Made by a program: the position numbers and the translations under genes. The notes under the pieces are model-generated. The model was not told the DNA's origin and did not search any database. It saw only the letters and a list, made by a program, of their open reading frames with translations. Below are positions 49,535-61,367 of a stretch of 64,000 bases of DNA, piece by piece (within the stretch, counting starts at the first letter, position 1; every line of letters starts with the position of its first letter). This stretch comes from Enterobacter sp. RIT418 (GTDB lineage Bacteria > Pseudomonadota > Gammaproteobacteria > Enterobacterales > Enterobacteriaceae), in contig NZ_QBJD02000018.1 in the NCBI RefSeq assembly GCF_003057745.1, forward strand, positions 26,951-90,950, read 5' to 3'.

Positions 49535-50559
49535 TGCCGCGTTTAAGCTCCGTCAATCAGGCCCGCTGGGCGCGCTTTCGCCACAACCGGCGGGGATATT
49601 GGTCCCTGTGGATCTTTGCCGTTCTGTTTGTTCTAAGCATGTGTGCAGAGCTGATTGCCAACGACAAGCCCCTGCTGGTGCACTTTAACGACCGCTGGTA
49701 CGTGCCCGTGCTGGCGAACTACAGCGAAAGCGACTTCGGCGGCCCGTTCGCCACCCCGGCGGTTTATCAGGATCCGTGGCTTCGTGACCAGATTGACCAG
49801 CACGGCTGGGCGCTCTGGGCGCCGATTCGCTTTGGCGCGAACAGCATCAACTACGCGACCACCGCCCCCTTCCCTTCTCCGCCCTCGGCACAAAACTGGC
49901 TGGGCACCGACGCCAACGGCGGCGACGTGCTGGCGCGCATTCTTTACGGCACGCGGATCTCGCTGCTCTTCGGCATCATGCTGACGTTCTTTTCCAGCGT
50001 GATGGGCGTGGTGGCAGGCGCGGTACAGGGCTACTACGGCGGGAAAATCGATCTGTGGGGCCAGCGCTTCATTGAGGTCTGGTCCGGCATGCCGACCCTG
50101 TTCTTAATCATTCTGCTGTCGAGCGTGGTGCAGCCCGGCTTCTGGTGGCTGCTGGGGATCACCGTGATCTTCGGCTGGATGGCGCTGGTGGGCGTAGTGC
50201 GCGCGGAGTTTCTGCGCACCCGCAACTTTGACTACATCCGCGCCGCCCAGGCGCTGGGCGTGGGTGACCGCGGGATCATCTTCCGCCACATGCTGCCAAA
50301 CGCGGTGGTCGCGACGCTCACCTTCCTGCCCTTCATTTTGTGCAGCTCCATCACCACGCTCACCTCGCTGGACTTCCTCGGCTTCGGGCTGCCGCTGGGC
50401 TCGCCCTCGCTCGGCGAGCTGCTGCTGCAGGGCAAAAACAACCTGCAGGCGCCCTGGCTTGGCATCACCGCCTTCCTCTCGGTGGCGGTGCTGCTTTCAC
50501 TGTTGATTTTTATTGGCGAAGCCGTCCGCGATGCCTTCGATCCCAACAAGGCGGTATAA
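49534..50559 (+). CDS. yejE: YejE, peptide ABC importer permease
   Basis: Second membrane subunit of YejABEF, 341 residues. N-terminal OppC_N-type segment, then the periplasmic insertion and the conserved LGTDANGGDVLARILYGTRISL near 127-148. The permease EAA loop is DYIRAAQALGVGDRGIIFRH. Its ATG overlaps the yejB stop (TGATG), so translation is coupled; yejF follows after 1 nt. Confidence 0.95.
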   Translation: MPRLSSVNQARWARFRHNRRGYWSLWIFAVLFVLSMCAELIANDKPLLVHFNDRWYVPVLANYSESDFGGPFATPAVYQDPWLRDQIDQHGWALWAPIRFGANSINYATTAPFPSPPSAQNWLGTDANGGDVLARILYGTRISLLFGIMLTFFSSVMGVVAGAVQGYYGGKIDLWGQRFIEVWSGMPTLFLIILLSSVVQPGFWWLLGITVIFGWMALVGVVRAEFLRTRNFDYIRAAQALGVGDRGIIFRHMLPNAVVATLTFLPFILCSSITTLTSLDFLGFGLPLGSPSLGELLLQGKNNLQAPWLGITAFLSVAVLLSLLIFIGEAVRDAFDPNKAV

Positions 50560-50560
50560 G

Positions 50561-52150
<1,590 letters not shown>

Positions 52151-52153
52151 CAC

Positions 52154-52498
52154 TCAGAAAGGGTATTGGCCGGAGAAAGGCTCCGCTATCGCCACGCCGA
52201 AGTTTTTCAACCGGCACGTAGCGGCAAATTCGTCCTGGCTTTTCACAAACAGGCACGGCTCGCCCTCGCACTCCAGCACGGAGCTATCCACTTCGATATC
52301 CGACAGCGCCTGGCTGAGGCGCTCCATGACCGGCCACGCCTCGTCATCATTCGGGCTCAGCAGCTTTAGCGCAACCAGGCAATTCTCGCCGCCTGCTCCG
52401 CTTTGCGGAATCGGTTCAACCTTCGAGCCTGCAAAACCCGCCGACCAGCGATAGCTCTGGGGCAAGCGATGGACTATAGAGAGTTGTAATGTATTCAC
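52154..52498 (-). CDS. yejG: YejG, conserved protein of unknown function
   Basis: Small cytoplasmic protein, 114 residues as in E. coli ([20 protein letters not shown]). No catalytic motif or membrane segment is visible. It ends 3 nt from the yejF stop on the opposite strand. A possible -10 (TATAAA) lies about 35 nt upstream of its start on the minus strand. Function not known. Confidence 0.9.
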   Translation of the reverse strand: MNTLQLSIVHRLPQSYRWSAGFAGSKVEPIPQSGAGGENCLVALKLLSPNDDEAWPVMERLSQALSDIEVDSSVLECEGEPCLFVKSQDEFAATCRLKNFGVAIAEPFSGQYPF

Positions 52499-52828
52499 GT
52501 TCGTTCCCCGGAAGCAAAATTACTTCACAATTTATTTACATTTATAGTAACACATCACGGCTAACCTGCCCCGTTTTTGCGCGGAAAACGCGGTAAGCCG
52601 CGCTCTGCGGGCAATTGCGTCTTATTTATCAGGGCTTTTTTTGATGAGTGACAGGCTCGCTTCGGCGCTATATGTACCCGTTTCTGCGATCTAACTCAAC
52701 CTTTTTAACTACAGTGATGTGACTTTTTACATAAATATATTTTACATAAAAGAAACAAACAAGGGGTAAACGAACGCCATTTTGGTTGATATGGGTCAAC
52801 AAAAAGGCCCTTTCGGGCCTTTGAGCGC
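52499..52828. other. Intergenic region between yejG and bcr
   Basis: 330 nt. The left part must hold the yejG promoter; the right end holds the bcr terminator. The middle has a GC-rich stretch (CGCGGTAAGCCGCGCTCTGC) followed by an AT-rich stretch containing GGGCTTTTTTT. No gene with a ribosome-binding site was found. A small RNA cannot be excluded, but nothing specific supports one. Confidence 0.5.
52799..52822 (-). terminator. Terminator of bcr
   Basis: On the minus strand AAAGGCCC-GAAA-GGGCCTTT is followed by TTG; an 8-bp stem with a GAAA loop, 7 nt past the bcr stop codon. Confidence 0.85.
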
Positions 52829-54025
52829 TCAGCGTGCCGTTTTGCTGGGCCGGCTGGCGTAGAGGTAAAACAGAATGGAGCTGGTTGCGCACAGCGCGAT
52901 GGCCCACAGCATTGGCCAGGCCGTGCTGAACGTGGCAAGCGACAGCAGCGCCCCCACCACGGCACCGATGCCGAAGCGGAACGTCCCCGCCAGGGACGAG
53001 GCGGTGCCCGCCATGTGCGGAAACTCGTCGAGGATCACCGCCATGCCGTTAGACGAGACCATCGACACGCAGCCCACAAACGCGGCAACGCCAACCACCA
53101 GCGCCCAAAAGCCGACGCCGAGAAACGCCGTCACCACCAGCCAAATCGCCATCACAAACTGGATCCACAGCCCGGCACGGAACATATTGAGCGCCCCGAC
53201 CCGCCGCACGAACCGGCTGTTAATGATGGTCATGACGAACAGAAACACGATGTTCAGGGCAAAGTAGTAGCCAAAGTGCTGCGGCGAAACGTGATTCAGC
53301 TCAATGTAGACAAACGGCCCGGCGCTAAGGAACGAGAACATCCCGGCAAAGCTGAAGCCGCTGGCCAGCATGTAGCTCAGCACGCGCTTGTGGCGAAACA
53401 GCGAGGCAAAGTTGCCAAGCGTGGTGCGAATGTGGAATTTCTGCCGACGCTCAGCGGGCAGCGTTTCGTCAATAAAGAAGAAGATCATCGCCGACGCGAG
53501 CAGCGCCGCCACGGCCAGGATCCAGAAGATAACGTGCCAGCTAAACCACACCAGCACCGCGCCCCCTACCATCGGCGCAACCAGCGGCGCAATGGTGGTC
53601 ACCAGCATGACAAACGACATCATGCGGGAGAACTCTTCCTTCGGGTAGACGTCGCGCATCAGGGCGTTAATCACCACGCTCGCCGCCGCGGCCGCCAGGC
53701 CGTGCAAGAAGCGCATAACGATGAGCTGGTCTATGGTTTGCGCCAGCGCACAGGCCACCGCCGCCGCGGCAAAAATCAGCGTCCCGCCGAGGATCACCGG
53801 CTTGCGCCCAAGGCTGTCCGCCATCGGGCCATACAGAAGCTGGCCAATGGCGAAACCGAGAATATAGGTGCTGAGCGTCATCTGCGCGCTGCCCGCCGGC
53901 ACGCCAAACTGCGCGGAAATCACCGGCAGCGCGGGCAGATACATATCGATGGACAGCGGCATCAGCATGGCCAGCAGGCCAAGAATAAAGACGATTTTAA
54001 ACGACGAGTGTGGCCTGGTGGTCAC
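52829..54025 (-). CDS. bcr: Bcr, bicyclomycin/multidrug MFS exporter
   Basis: Drug:proton antiporter of the DHA1 family, 398 residues (E. coli 396), with twelve membrane segments. Motif A-like [16 protein letters not shown] near 62-77 and motif C region AALLSLATF are seen. In E. coli it exports bicyclomycin, sulfathiazole and cysteine. It lies 15 nt after rsuA on the same strand, so the two genes probably share a transcript. Confidence 0.94.
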   Translation of the reverse strand: MTTRPHSSFKIVFILGLLAMLMPLSIDMYLPALPVISAQFGVPAGSAQMTLSTYILGFAIGQLLYGPMADSLGRKPVILGGTLIFAAAAVACALAQTIDQLIVMRFLHGLAAAAASVVINALMRDVYPKEEFSRMMSFVMLVTTIAPLVAPMVGGAVLVWFSWHVIFWILAVAALLASAMIFFFIDETLPAERRQKFHIRTTLGNFASLFRHKRVLSYMLASGFSFAGMFSFLSAGPFVYIELNHVSPQHFGYYFALNIVFLFVMTIINSRFVRRVGALNMFRAGLWIQFVMAIWLVVTAFLGVGFWALVVGVAAFVGCVSMVSSNGMAVILDEFPHMAGTASSLAGTFRFGIGAVVGALLSLATFSTAWPMLWAIALCATSSILFYLYASRPSKTAR

Positions 54026-54040
54026 AAGGTTCTCCTGAAA

Positions 54041-54748
54041 TTAGCGCGAGGGCAGGCCGACGCTGGCGATTTCTTCTGCCGTTAACGGGCGGTATTCGCC
54101 GGGAGCCAGTTCCGGGTCAAGCTCAATCGCGCCGATACGCTCGCGGTGCAGGCCCACAACGCGGTTTCCTACCGCGGCGAACATGCGTTTGACCTGGTGG
54201 TAACGCCCTTCGCTGATGGTAAGACGGACCTCGGTTGGGGTAATCACTTCCAGCACCGCCGGTTTGGTCAGATCTTTTTCATTATGCAGCTGAACGCCTT
54301 GGGTGAAGCGTTCTGCCGTGTCATCGGCAACCGGCGATTCCAGCGTCACCAGATAGGTTTTCTCGCAGTGGTGGCGCGGAGAGGTAATGCGGTGTGACCA
54401 TTGACCGTCGTCGGTCATCAGCACCAGGCCGGTGGTGTCAATATCCAGACGCCCCGCGGCGTGCAGCTTGTGCGCCACCGGCTCGTCGAGAAAATAGAGT
54501 ACGGTCGGGTGATCCGGGTCGTCCGTTGAGCAGACGTAGCCTTCCGGCTTGTTGAGCATGAAATAGCGCGGGCCGTTCTGCTGGGTGAGCGGATTATCAT
54601 TGTACTCAACCTGATGTTCAGGCTGGAGTTTGAACGCGCTATCTTTCACAATGTCGCCATCTACGGTAACGCGGCTGGCGCGGATCTCACGCCCGGCAAT
54701 AGCGCGGCTTACGCCGAGTTGCTGAGCGATAAATTTATCAAGTCGCAT
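54041..54748 (-). CDS. rsuA: RsuA, 16S rRNA pseudouridine(516) synthase
   Basis: Cytoplasmic enzyme that isomerises U516 of 16S rRNA. 235 residues (E. coli 231). N-terminal S4 RNA-binding domain ([20 protein letters not shown]), then the synthase domain with the catalytic motif [10 protein letters not shown], Asp102. First gene of rsuA-bcr and divergent from radD. Confidence 0.96.
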   Translation of the reverse strand: MRLDKFIAQQLGVSRAIAGREIRASRVTVDGDIVKDSAFKLQPEHQVEYNDNPLTQQNGPRYFMLNKPEGYVCSTDDPDHPTVLYFLDEPVAHKLHAAGRLDIDTTGLVLMTDDGQWSHRITSPRHHCEKTYLVTLESPVADDTAERFTQGVQLHNEKDLTKPAVLEVITPTEVRLTISEGRYHQVKRMFAAVGNRVVGLHRERIGAIELDPELAPGEYRPLTAEEIASVGLPSR

Positions 54749-54899
54749 GAAATCTTTTTAGCCTTTAGGGTGCTGGAAGTCGGACAACGCGTCCGAAAAT
54801 GAAGCAGTCAAGAACGGTTCAGTATAATGGTCTGGTTGCGCCACTCAAGGGAAAAAGTTTCGTGGCATACTATGTGTGAGTTAATCAATCTGAGAGCCC

Positions 54900-56660
54900 A
54901 TGACTTTTACACTCCGTCCCTATCAGCAGGAAGCCGTTGACGCTACCCTCGCCTGGTTTCGCAAACACCATAAGCCTGCCGCTATCGTGCTTCCGACCGG
55001 GGCGGGTAAAAGCCTGGTGATCGCCGAGCTGGCCCGCCTGGCGCGCGGGCGCGTGCTGGTGCTTGCCCACGTTAAAGAGCTGGTGGCGCAAAACCACGCC
55101 AAGTATTGTGCGCTCGGGCTAGAGGCCGATATTTTCGCCGCCGGATTAAAACGCAAAGAGAGCCACGGAAAAGTGGTGTTTGGCAGCGTGCAGTCTGTCG
55201 CCCGCAACCTGGATCAGTTTCGCAGCGAGTTTTCACTGCTGATCGTCGACGAATGTCACCGCATCAGCGATGACGACGACAGCCAGTATCAGCAGATACT
55301 CAATCATCTCAAAGAGGTGAATCCTCACTTACGCCTGCTCGGCCTGACGGCGACGCCGTTCCGCCTGGGCAAAGGCTGGATCTATCGTTTCCACTATCAC
55401 GGCATGGTCCGCGGTAACGAAAAGGCGCTGTTCAGCGACTGCATCTACGAGCTGCCGCTGCGCTACATGATTAAGCACGGCTACCTGACGCCGCCAGAAC
55501 GCCTGGATATGCCGGTGGTGCAGTATGACTTCAGCCGCCTGCAGGCGCAGAGTAACGGCCTGTTCAGCGAGGCTGATCTGAACCTCGAGCTGAAAAAGCA
55601 GAAACGCATTACGCCGCACATCGTTAGCCAGATTGAAGAGTTTGCGCAGACGCGCAAAGGGGTGATGATCTTTGCCGCCACGGTTGAGCACGCCCGGGAA
55701 ATCACCGGGCTGCTGCCAGCCGACGACGCGGCGCTGATCACCGGGGAAACGCCCGGCCCCGAGCGCGACAGGCTGATTGAGGCGTTTAAAGCGCAGCAGT
55801 TCCGCTATCTGGTCAACGTTTCGGTATTAACCACCGGCTTTGATGCCCCGCACGTCGATCTGATCGCCATTTTGCGCCCCACCGAATCCGTCAGCCTTTA
55901 TCAGCAAATTGTCGGACGCGGCCTGCGCCTTGCGCCCGGAAAGACCGACTGCCTGATTCTGGACTATGCGGGAAACCCGCACGATCTCTACTCTCCCGAG
56001 GTCGGGACGCCGAAAGGCAAAAGCGACAACGTGCCGGTGCAGGTATTTTGCCCTGCCTGCGGCTTTGCCAACACCTTCTGGGGCAAAACCACCGCCGACG
56101 GCACGCTGATCGAGCATTTTGGCCGCCGCTGCCAGGGCTGGTTTGAGGACGACGACGGGCACCGCGAGCAGTGCGATTTTCGCTTCCGCTTCAAAAACTG
56201 CCCCCAGTGCAACGCCGAAAATGATATTGCCGCCCGCCGCTGCCGGGAGTGCGACGCGGTGCTGGTCGATCCCGACGATATGCTCAAGGCGGCGCTGAAG
56301 CTGAAGGACGCGCTGGTGCTGCGCTGCTCGGGCATGGCGCTCCAGCCCGGCGCGGATGAAAAAGGCGAGTGGCTCAAGATCACCTACTACGACGAGGACG
56401 GCGCGGACGTTAGCGAGCGCTTCAGGGTCCATACTCCGGCCCAGCGCACGGCGTTTGAGCAGCTATTTATGCGTCCGCACACCCGCACGCCCGGCGTGCC
56501 CCTGCGCTGGATAACGGTGGCGGATATCGTTCACCAGCAGGCGCTGCTGCGCCATCCGGACTTCGTTGTTGCCCGCAGGAAAGGTCAGTTCTGGCAGGTA
56601 CGCGAGAAGGTCTTTGACTATGAAGGCCGCTTTCGTCGGGCAAATGAATTACGCGGCTAG
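54900..56660 (+). CDS. radD: RadD (YejH), SF2 helicase-like DNA repair ATPase
   Basis: Superfamily 2 ATPase that helps in double-strand-break repair and binds SSB and RecA in E. coli. 586 residues, same as E. coli. Walker A LPTGAGKS near 31-38, DECH box (IVDECHR), motif [14 protein letters not shown] and QIVGRGLR in the second RecA-like domain. A C-terminal zinc-binding region holds cysteine pairs CPAC, CPQC and CREC. Monocistronic, divergent from rsuA. Confidence 0.95.
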   Translation: MTFTLRPYQQEAVDATLAWFRKHHKPAAIVLPTGAGKSLVIAELARLARGRVLVLAHVKELVAQNHAKYCALGLEADIFAAGLKRKESHGKVVFGSVQSVARNLDQFRSEFSLLIVDECHRISDDDDSQYQQILNHLKEVNPHLRLLGLTATPFRLGKGWIYRFHYHGMVRGNEKALFSDCIYELPLRYMIKHGYLTPPERLDMPVVQYDFSRLQAQSNGLFSEADLNLELKKQKRITPHIVSQIEEFAQTRKGVMIFAATVEHAREITGLLPADDAALITGETPGPERDRLIEAFKAQQFRYLVNVSVLTTGFDAPHVDLIAILRPTESVSLYQQIVGRGLRLAPGKTDCLILDYAGNPHDLYSPEVGTPKGKSDNVPVQVFCPACGFANTFWGKTTADGTLIEHFGRRCQGWFEDDDGHREQCDFRFRFKNCPQCNAENDIAARRCRECDAVLVDPDDMLKAALKLKDALVLRCSGMALQPGADEKGEWLKITYYDEDGADVSERFRVHTPAQRTAFEQLFMRPHTRTPGVPLRWITVADIVHQQALLRHPDFVVARRKGQFWQVREKVFDYEGRFRRANELRG

Positions 56661-56785
56661 CGGGACTTTTCATTGATGTGAGGGGCAATTGAGTATAAAA
56701 TGCCGCCCGCTTCACATCCGTGAGGCAGAACACTCACCTGCTGCTGGGTCGCCTGTAGTAGGGTTTTAAATACAGAGAGAAATCA

Positions 56786-57070
56786 ATGTTCACTATCGAA
56801 GCAGAAGTACGTAACGTGCAGGGTAAGGGTGCGAGCCGCCGCCTGCGTAACGCTAACAAGTTCCCGGCTATCGTTTACGGTGGCGAAGCTGCTCCAGTTG
56901 CAATCGAACTGGATCACGACAAAGTGTGGAACATGCAGACTAAGCCTGAATTCTACGGCGAAGTTCTGACCATCGTTGTTGGCGGTAAAGAAGAAAAAGT
57001 GAAGGTTCAGGCCGTTCAGCGTCACGCGTTCAAGCCAAAACTGACTCACATCGACTTCGTTCGCGCGTAA
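56786..57070 (+). CDS. rplY: RplY, ribosomal protein L25
   Basis: Large-subunit ribosomal protein that binds 5S rRNA. 94 residues, the short enteric form without the C-terminal CTC extension ([20 protein letters not shown]). It is preceded by GAGAGAAATCA and followed by a strong terminator. Codon choice is strongly biased, as expected for a ribosomal gene. Confidence 0.98.
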   Translation: MFTIEAEVRNVQGKGASRRLRNANKFPAIVYGGEAAPVAIELDHDKVWNMQTKPEFYGEVLTIVVGGKEEKVKVQAVQRHAFKPKLTHIDFVRA

Positions 57071-57085
57071 TCGCAAACCGGTCGT

Positions 57086-57114
57086 AAAAAACCCCGCTTC
57101 GGCGGGGTTTTTTT
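57086..57114. terminator. Terminator of rplY (probably shared with yejK)
   Basis: AAAAAACCCCGC-TTCG-GCGGGGTTTTTT, a 12-bp stem with A and T tracts, between the convergent rplY and yejK genes and 7 nt from the yejK stop. Confidence 0.93.
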
Positions 57115-57121
57115 ATGCCTG

Positions 57122-58129
57122 CTATTTACCGCCGGACGTGCGGCGCTGCAGCTGATCGCGCAGGTTCGGCGGCGTGCCTTTGATCGTCAGCGTATCGGTG
57201 GCCGGGTCCCAAAAGATGCGCTCGCCCAGCAGCATGGCGTCGAAGTTGACCGTCAGGCCCCCGCCGCTGCCGGCAAATTTCGTGAGCTGACGCAGCGTGC
57301 TGCGGTCCGCCGGGAAGCTCTCTTCCAGCTCGTAGCCTTTCTCCGCGGTAAACGCCTGGAAGCTGACCTCGCTGACGCCCGCCAGCTCTTTTGACAGCGA
57401 CTCCAGCTCAATCTCTTCGCCCGCCTGAAGCTGCTCGTTGCAGTAGCTGTAAACCTGCTGACGCACGGTCTGGCGCTCGGATTTATCCAGCTGCGCTTCG
57501 GCGGTGAAATCATCTACCGCCTGCAGCAAACCTTTGTTCTGTGCCTTGGCGTTAAGGCCTTCACTGGCCCCGAGGAAATCCATAAAGAAATCGGCCACTT
57601 TGCGGCCCACGCGCCCTTTCAGGAAGGTCAGGTAGCGGGTCGATTCCGGGTTGGTTTCCCACTCGGTCAAATCAATTCGCGCCACAATATCCGCATGGTT
57701 AATATCCAGATAATGCGTTGAGCTGATATCCAGCTGCTCGTTCACGCGCATGCTGCTTAAGTTATTCAGCACGGTAACCAGCAGATACTCTACCGCCAGG
57801 TAGCGATAGTGGCAGAACAGAACGATACCGCCGTCAGCAAACGGATATTTTGCCAGCTCGTCGCGCAGGCGGCCGGTGGCGGCGCGGCTAAAGGCCAGGA
57901 AATCCTCTTCACCCTGACGCTGCAGGCGCAGGCTATCCGCCAGCTCGCTCTCGTCGTTGAACAGGCCATAAGCTTTATTTTTTGCGCTGTAGACGCGGTG
58001 TAGCTCCGCCATCATTTCCACAACGGTAGGCGTTGGTTCCAGTAATGAATCGCGCAGCACCACTTCAAGGGTTTGCTCATCACGCTTGATAAGCTGGTGC
58101 AAGGCAATCTGGTTGATTTCCAGACTCAT
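57122..58129 (-). CDS. yejK: YejK (NdpA), nucleoid-associated protein
   Basis: Nucleoid-associated protein of the NA37/NdpA family, 335 residues as in E. coli ([20 protein letters not shown]). No enzyme motif; mostly a mixed alpha/beta fold. E. coli YejK binds DNA and interacts with topoisomerase IV and gyrase. Divergent from yejL across 134 nt. Confidence 0.95.
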   Translation of the reverse strand: MSLEINQIALHQLIKRDEQTLEVVLRDSLLEPTPTVVEMMAELHRVYSAKNKAYGLFNDESELADSLRLQRQGEEDFLAFSRAATGRLRDELAKYPFADGGIVLFCHYRYLAVEYLLVTVLNNLSSMRVNEQLDISSTHYLDINHADIVARIDLTEWETNPESTRYLTFLKGRVGRKVADFFMDFLGASEGLNAKAQNKGLLQAVDDFTAEAQLDKSERQTVRQQVYSYCNEQLQAGEEIELESLSKELAGVSEVSFQAFTAEKGYELEESFPADRSTLRQLTKFAGSGGGLTVNFDAMLLGERIFWDPATDTLTIKGTPPNLRDQLQRRTSGGK

Positions 58130-58263
58130 GATAAACTCTCCTTTTAGACCGGGCGGTATTCAACCACCACCGGGACGTGTGTGCAACAACAGATAAAAAA
58201 GGGGAAAAAAAGCTGTTGCTACGGTAATATGTTGCCCTTTCATCAACGAACTGATTTTGATTT

Positions 58264-58491
58264 ATGCCACAACATTCCCGCTATAGTGATGAACACGTTG
58301 AACAACTGCTCAGTGAGCTGGTCAACGTACTGGAAAAACACAAAACGCCGACCGATCTTTCCCTGATGGTGTTGGGAAACATGGTCACCAACCTGATCAA
58401 TACCAGCGTTGCTCCGGCTCAGCGTCAGGCGATCGCCAAATCTTTCGCCCAGGCTTTGCAGTCATCCGTGAGCGACGACAAGGCCCACTAA
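58264..58491 (+). CDS. yejL: YejL, UPF0352 protein
   Basis: Small acidic-helical cytoplasmic protein, 75 residues as in E. coli ([20 protein letters not shown]). It is a UPF0352 family member with a helical dimer fold and unknown function. It ends 19 nt before yejM on the same strand, so the two form an operon. Confidence 0.93.
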   Translation: MPQHSRYSDEHVEQLLSELVNVLEKHKTPTDLSLMVLGNMVTNLINTSVAPAQRQAIAKSFAQALQSSVSDDKAH

Positions 58492-58510
58492 GGGAAACGA
58501 ACAACAGTTT

Positions 58511-60271
58511 ATGGTGACGAACCGTCAGCGCTACCGCGAAAAAGTCTCCCAGATGGTCAGCTGGGGGCACTGGTTTGCCCTGTTCAACATGCTGCTGGCC
58601 ATGGTACTCGGCAGCCGCTATTTGTTTGTGGCAGACTGGCCTACGACGCTCACCGGGCGTATCTACTCCTGGATCAGCGTTGTTGGACATTTTAGCTTTC
58701 TGGTTTTCGCCACCTACCTGCTGATCCTGTTCCCGCTGACGTTTATCGTCATGTCACAGCGTCTGATGCGGTTTTTATCCGCGGTCCTCGCCACTGCGGG
58801 GATGACGCTGCTGCTTATCGACAGCGAAGTGTTTACCCGTTTCCACCTGCATCTTAACCCCATCGTCTGGGAACTGGTGATTAACCCCGACCAGAACGAA
58901 ACCGCACGTGACTGGCAGCTGATGTTTATCAGCGTGCCGGTGATCCTGCTGATTGAGATGCTGTTTGCGACGTGGAGCTGGCAAAAGCTCCGCAGCCTGA
59001 CCCGACGCCGCCACTACGCGAAGCCCGTCGCGGCGCTCTTTTTTGTCTCCTTTATCAGTTCGCACATAATGTACATCTGGGCCGATGCGAACTTCTATCG
59101 CCCGGTGACCATGCAGCGCGCAAACCTGCCGCTGTCGTACCCGATGACCGCCCGTCGATTCCTCGAAAAACACGGCCTGCTGGATGCGCAGGAGTATCAG
59201 CGCCGCCTGGTCGAGCAAGGTAACCCAGAGGCGGTCAGCGTGCAGTATCCGCTGAGCGACCTGCGCTACCGCGATATGGGACGCGGGCAGAACGTTCTGC
59301 TGATCACCGTTGATGGCCTGAACTACTCGCGCTTCGAGAAGCAGATGCCGGCGCTGGCGGAATTTGCGGATAAAAATATCGCCTTCACGCAGCACATGAG
59401 CTCTGGCAACTCCACGGACGCGGGCATCTTTGGCCTGTTCTACGGGATCTCGCCGGGCTATATGGACGGGGTACTCTCCGCCCGTATTCCTGCCGCATTG
59501 ATTACCGGGCTTAACCAGCAGGGCTATCAGCTGGGGCTGTTCTCATCAGACGGCTTCAACAGTTCACTTTACCGTCAGGCGCTGCTGTCTGACTTCTCCC
59601 TGCCTGCGGCACAAAGCCAGTCGGACGATCAAACGGCAAATCAGTGGATAAACTGGCTGCAAAACTACGCGCAGGAAGATAACCGCTGGTTCTCATGGGT
59701 TGCCTTTAACGGCACAACCCTGGACGACAGCAATCAGAAGGGCTTTGCGCGCCGCTATGCGCGCGCAGCGGGCGATGTCGATGCGCAGATTAGCCGCGTG
59801 CTAAACGCCCTGCGCGACGCCGGCAAGCTGGATAATACCGTCGTCATTATTACCGCAGGCCACGGCGTACCGCTGGGTGATGAGAAGAACGACATGGAGT
59901 GGTCACGGCCAAATCTTCACGTTCCGCTCGTCGTTCACTGGCCGGGCACGCCGGCGCAGCGCATCAACATGCTCACCGAGCACAAAGACGTGATGACCAC
60001 GCTGATGCAGCGCCTGCTGCACGTCAGCACCCCGGCAAATGAATACTCTCAGGGGCAAGACCTGTTTAGCGCAACGCGTCGCCACAACTGGGTGACGGCA
60101 GCGGGCAATAACACGCTGGTCGTGAATACGCCGAAGCTGACGCTCGTGCTGAACGGCAACGGAAAATACCAGACCTATACTCTGCAGGGTGAAAAGCTGA
60201 AGGATCAGAAACCACAGCTCAGCCTGCTGCTGCAGGTGCTGACGGATGAGAAGCGCTTTATCGCTAACTGA
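58511..60271 (+). CDS. yejM: YejM (PbgA/LapC), lipid A sensor controlling LpxC
   Basis: Essential inner-membrane protein that senses periplasmic lipopolysaccharide and restrains LapB, and so FtsH turnover of LpxC. 586 residues, as in E. coli. Five N-terminal membrane segments (about 1-190), a linker helix, then a periplasmic sulfatase/phosphoethanolamine-transferase-like domain (NVLLITVDGLNYSRFEKQMP; TAGHGVPLGDEKNDMEW). The metal-site residues of active transferases are only partly kept, as in E. coli. Confidence 0.95.
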   Translation: MVTNRQRYREKVSQMVSWGHWFALFNMLLAMVLGSRYLFVADWPTTLTGRIYSWISVVGHFSFLVFATYLLILFPLTFIVMSQRLMRFLSAVLATAGMTLLLIDSEVFTRFHLHLNPIVWELVINPDQNETARDWQLMFISVPVILLIEMLFATWSWQKLRSLTRRRHYAKPVAALFFVSFISSHIMYIWADANFYRPVTMQRANLPLSYPMTARRFLEKHGLLDAQEYQRRLVEQGNPEAVSVQYPLSDLRYRDMGRGQNVLLITVDGLNYSRFEKQMPALAEFADKNIAFTQHMSSGNSTDAGIFGLFYGISPGYMDGVLSARIPAALITGLNQQGYQLGLFSSDGFNSSLYRQALLSDFSLPAAQSQSDDQTANQWINWLQNYAQEDNRWFSWVAFNGTTLDDSNQKGFARRYARAAGDVDAQISRVLNALRDAGKLDNTVVIITAGHGVPLGDEKNDMEWSRPNLHVPLVVHWPGTPAQRINMLTEHKDVMTTLMQRLLHVSTPANEYSQGQDLFSATRRHNWVTAAGNNTLVVNTPKLTLVLNGNGKYQTYTLQGEKLKDQKPQLSLLLQVLTDEKRFIAN

Positions 60272-60343
60272 TTAATTATAAACCAGTTAGCGTTCGCTTC
60301 CCCTTGCATTCAGCGGGGAATCGAGTACTATCTTTTTATGCGT

Positions 60344-60420
60344 CGGCACGTAGCGCAGCCTGGTAGCGCACCGTCATGGGGTGTCGGGGGTCGGAGGTTC
60401 AAATCCTCTCGTGCCGACCA
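60344..60420 (+). tRNA. proL: tRNA-Pro (anticodon GGG)
   Basis: 77-nt tRNA with encoded CCA end (GTGCCGACCA). Acceptor CGGCACG/CGTGCCG, D-arm GCGCAGCCTGGTAGCGC, anticodon loop ATGGGGT reading GGG, TPsiC loop TTCAAAT. It is essentially the E. coli proL tRNA. It is followed by its own terminator. It marks the end of the conserved backbone here. Confidence 0.97.
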
Positions 60421-60431
60421 AATTTTCACAG

Positions 60432-60458
60432 AAAGGACAACAACTTACGTTGTCCTTT
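60432..60458 (+). terminator. Terminator of tRNA-Pro
   Basis: AAAGGACAAC and GTTGTCCTTT pair around a 7-nt loop with TTTTTCG following, 11 nt past the CCA end. Confidence 0.9.
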
Positions 60459-60589
60459 TTCGTATCTGCGATACGCAGCCTCCTCGCAAAATGTGTCACG
60501 TGACACGCGGCGTGACGCGCGCTGTATGCGATTCTGACAGCCTACAATCGCAGGCAAGGCGAACCTAACCTTCTCGCCAGACGCTGGCT

Positions 60590-60766
60590 ATGAGCCAGGC
60601 ATCTCCGAATTTGGATACCATGACCGCTGCTCGCAGGCTCGCGATGGTGCGCTATCAGGCTGCGCTACGTTCCACAAATTACTCTTTAAATCTCACCGTT
60701 TACTACATGGTACGTCGTGGATGGGAACATCACGTTTTCAGACTCATGGAAAAAAAGAAACGCTGA
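60590..60766 (+). CDS. Possible 58-residue protein, unrecognised
   Basis: A reading frame from ATG 60590 (MSQASPNLDTMTAARRLAMV) to TGA 60766, ending HVFRLMEKKKR. The second ATG at 60620 has a weak GGA upstream; neither start has a good Shine-Dalgarno. The product would be basic, with Arg/Lys at both ends and a short semi-hydrophobic middle (NYSLNLTVYYMV). No family recognised. It may be a genuine small accessory gene, the remnant of a longer one, or chance. Confidence 0.25.
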   Translation: MSQASPNLDTMTAARRLAMVRYQAALRSTNYSLNLTVYYMVRRGWEHHVFRLMEKKKR

Positions 60767-60845
60767 AACGAAGATGTGATTACACGGGCAATTAGCCCCT
60801 TCATTTATGCTGAGAGAAAACCATTTTGTTTTCAGCCCCATGCCG

Positions 60846-61367
60846 CTACAGCCGCTCTGTCCATTTGCTTATCCGCGACTGCGGTTTGCCGCTGGCGTCG
60901 ATGGCGCGCCCGTCCGGCAGCCAGCGCTCCGCGTCCCCTTTCATCATCCCCTTGTCATAAACCTGACGCGCTGCCCGCGCGCCGTCCGGGTAGAACTGCT
61001 CGCTTACCGCGTGCCGTAACCCGTGCTGCCACCGTTCGCGCATCTGTAACTGCCCGGAGGGGTAAAAGCTGCGGCATTCGCCGTGCAGCTGGCCGTCGAG
61101 CCAGTTTTCTTCGCGGAGCAACGCGCCTTCGCTTGAGAAGTAGCGGGCCACACCGTTTCGCCTGCCGTCGCGATACGCCTGCTGCACGGCAAGCTGACCG
61201 TTAGGGTGCCAGCACTCCATCACGCCGTTTAGTAAGCCCTGCTGATAGCGCAGCACCGACAGCAGGCGACCGTGTTCTTCGATGCGCATTTCGCCGTTAA
61301 GCAAACCGTCCGAGAGCTCAGCCTGAAGCCGAGTACTCTCCTGCTGATGTTCCAGCACCTCGCGCAT
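60846..61367 (-). CDS. MORN-repeat (YwqK-like) protein coupled to vgrG
   Basis: 173 residues made almost wholly of six MORN_2-type repeats of about 23 residues (about 12-153), each with the pattern Y/W-x2-G-x3-G-x4-[FYW]-x3-G, for example YQQGLLNGVMECWHPNG and WLDGQLHGECRSFYPSG. No signal peptide or membrane segment. Such proteins are often annotated as toxin-antitoxin system YwqK-family antitoxins and recur beside secreted polymorphic toxins and vgrG genes. Its ATG shares a base with the vgrG stop (TGATG), so it is translated with the tip protein. It could be an adaptor, an immunity protein or part of the cargo; the function is not known. Confidence 0.75.
   Translation of the reverse strand: MREVLEHQQESTRLQAELSDGLLNGEMRIEEHGRLLSVLRYQQGLLNGVMECWHPNGQLAVQQAYRDGRRNGVARYFSSEGALLREENWLDGQLHGECRSFYPSGQLQMRERWQHGLRHAVSEQFYPDGARAARQVYDKGMMKGDAERWLPDGRAIDASGKPQSRISKWTERL

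Larger units (their letters stand above)
60421..60845. other. Spacer between tRNA-Pro and the vgrG block
   Basis: 425 nt without a recognised gene. It contains the tRNA terminator, a perfect 14-bp palindrome (GTGTCACGTGACAC, 60493-60506), a 58-codon reading frame (60590-60766) and an imperfect hairpin (60809-60836) that could end the vgrG-block transcript. No integrase, direct repeat of the tRNA 3' end or insertion sequence is seen. Confidence 0.5.

Noticed and set aside
60776..61204. 142-codon plus-strand frame near the vgrG block
   Set aside because: It is antisense to the MORN-repeat gene, is Arg/Ala-rich shadow coding and has no ribosome site.
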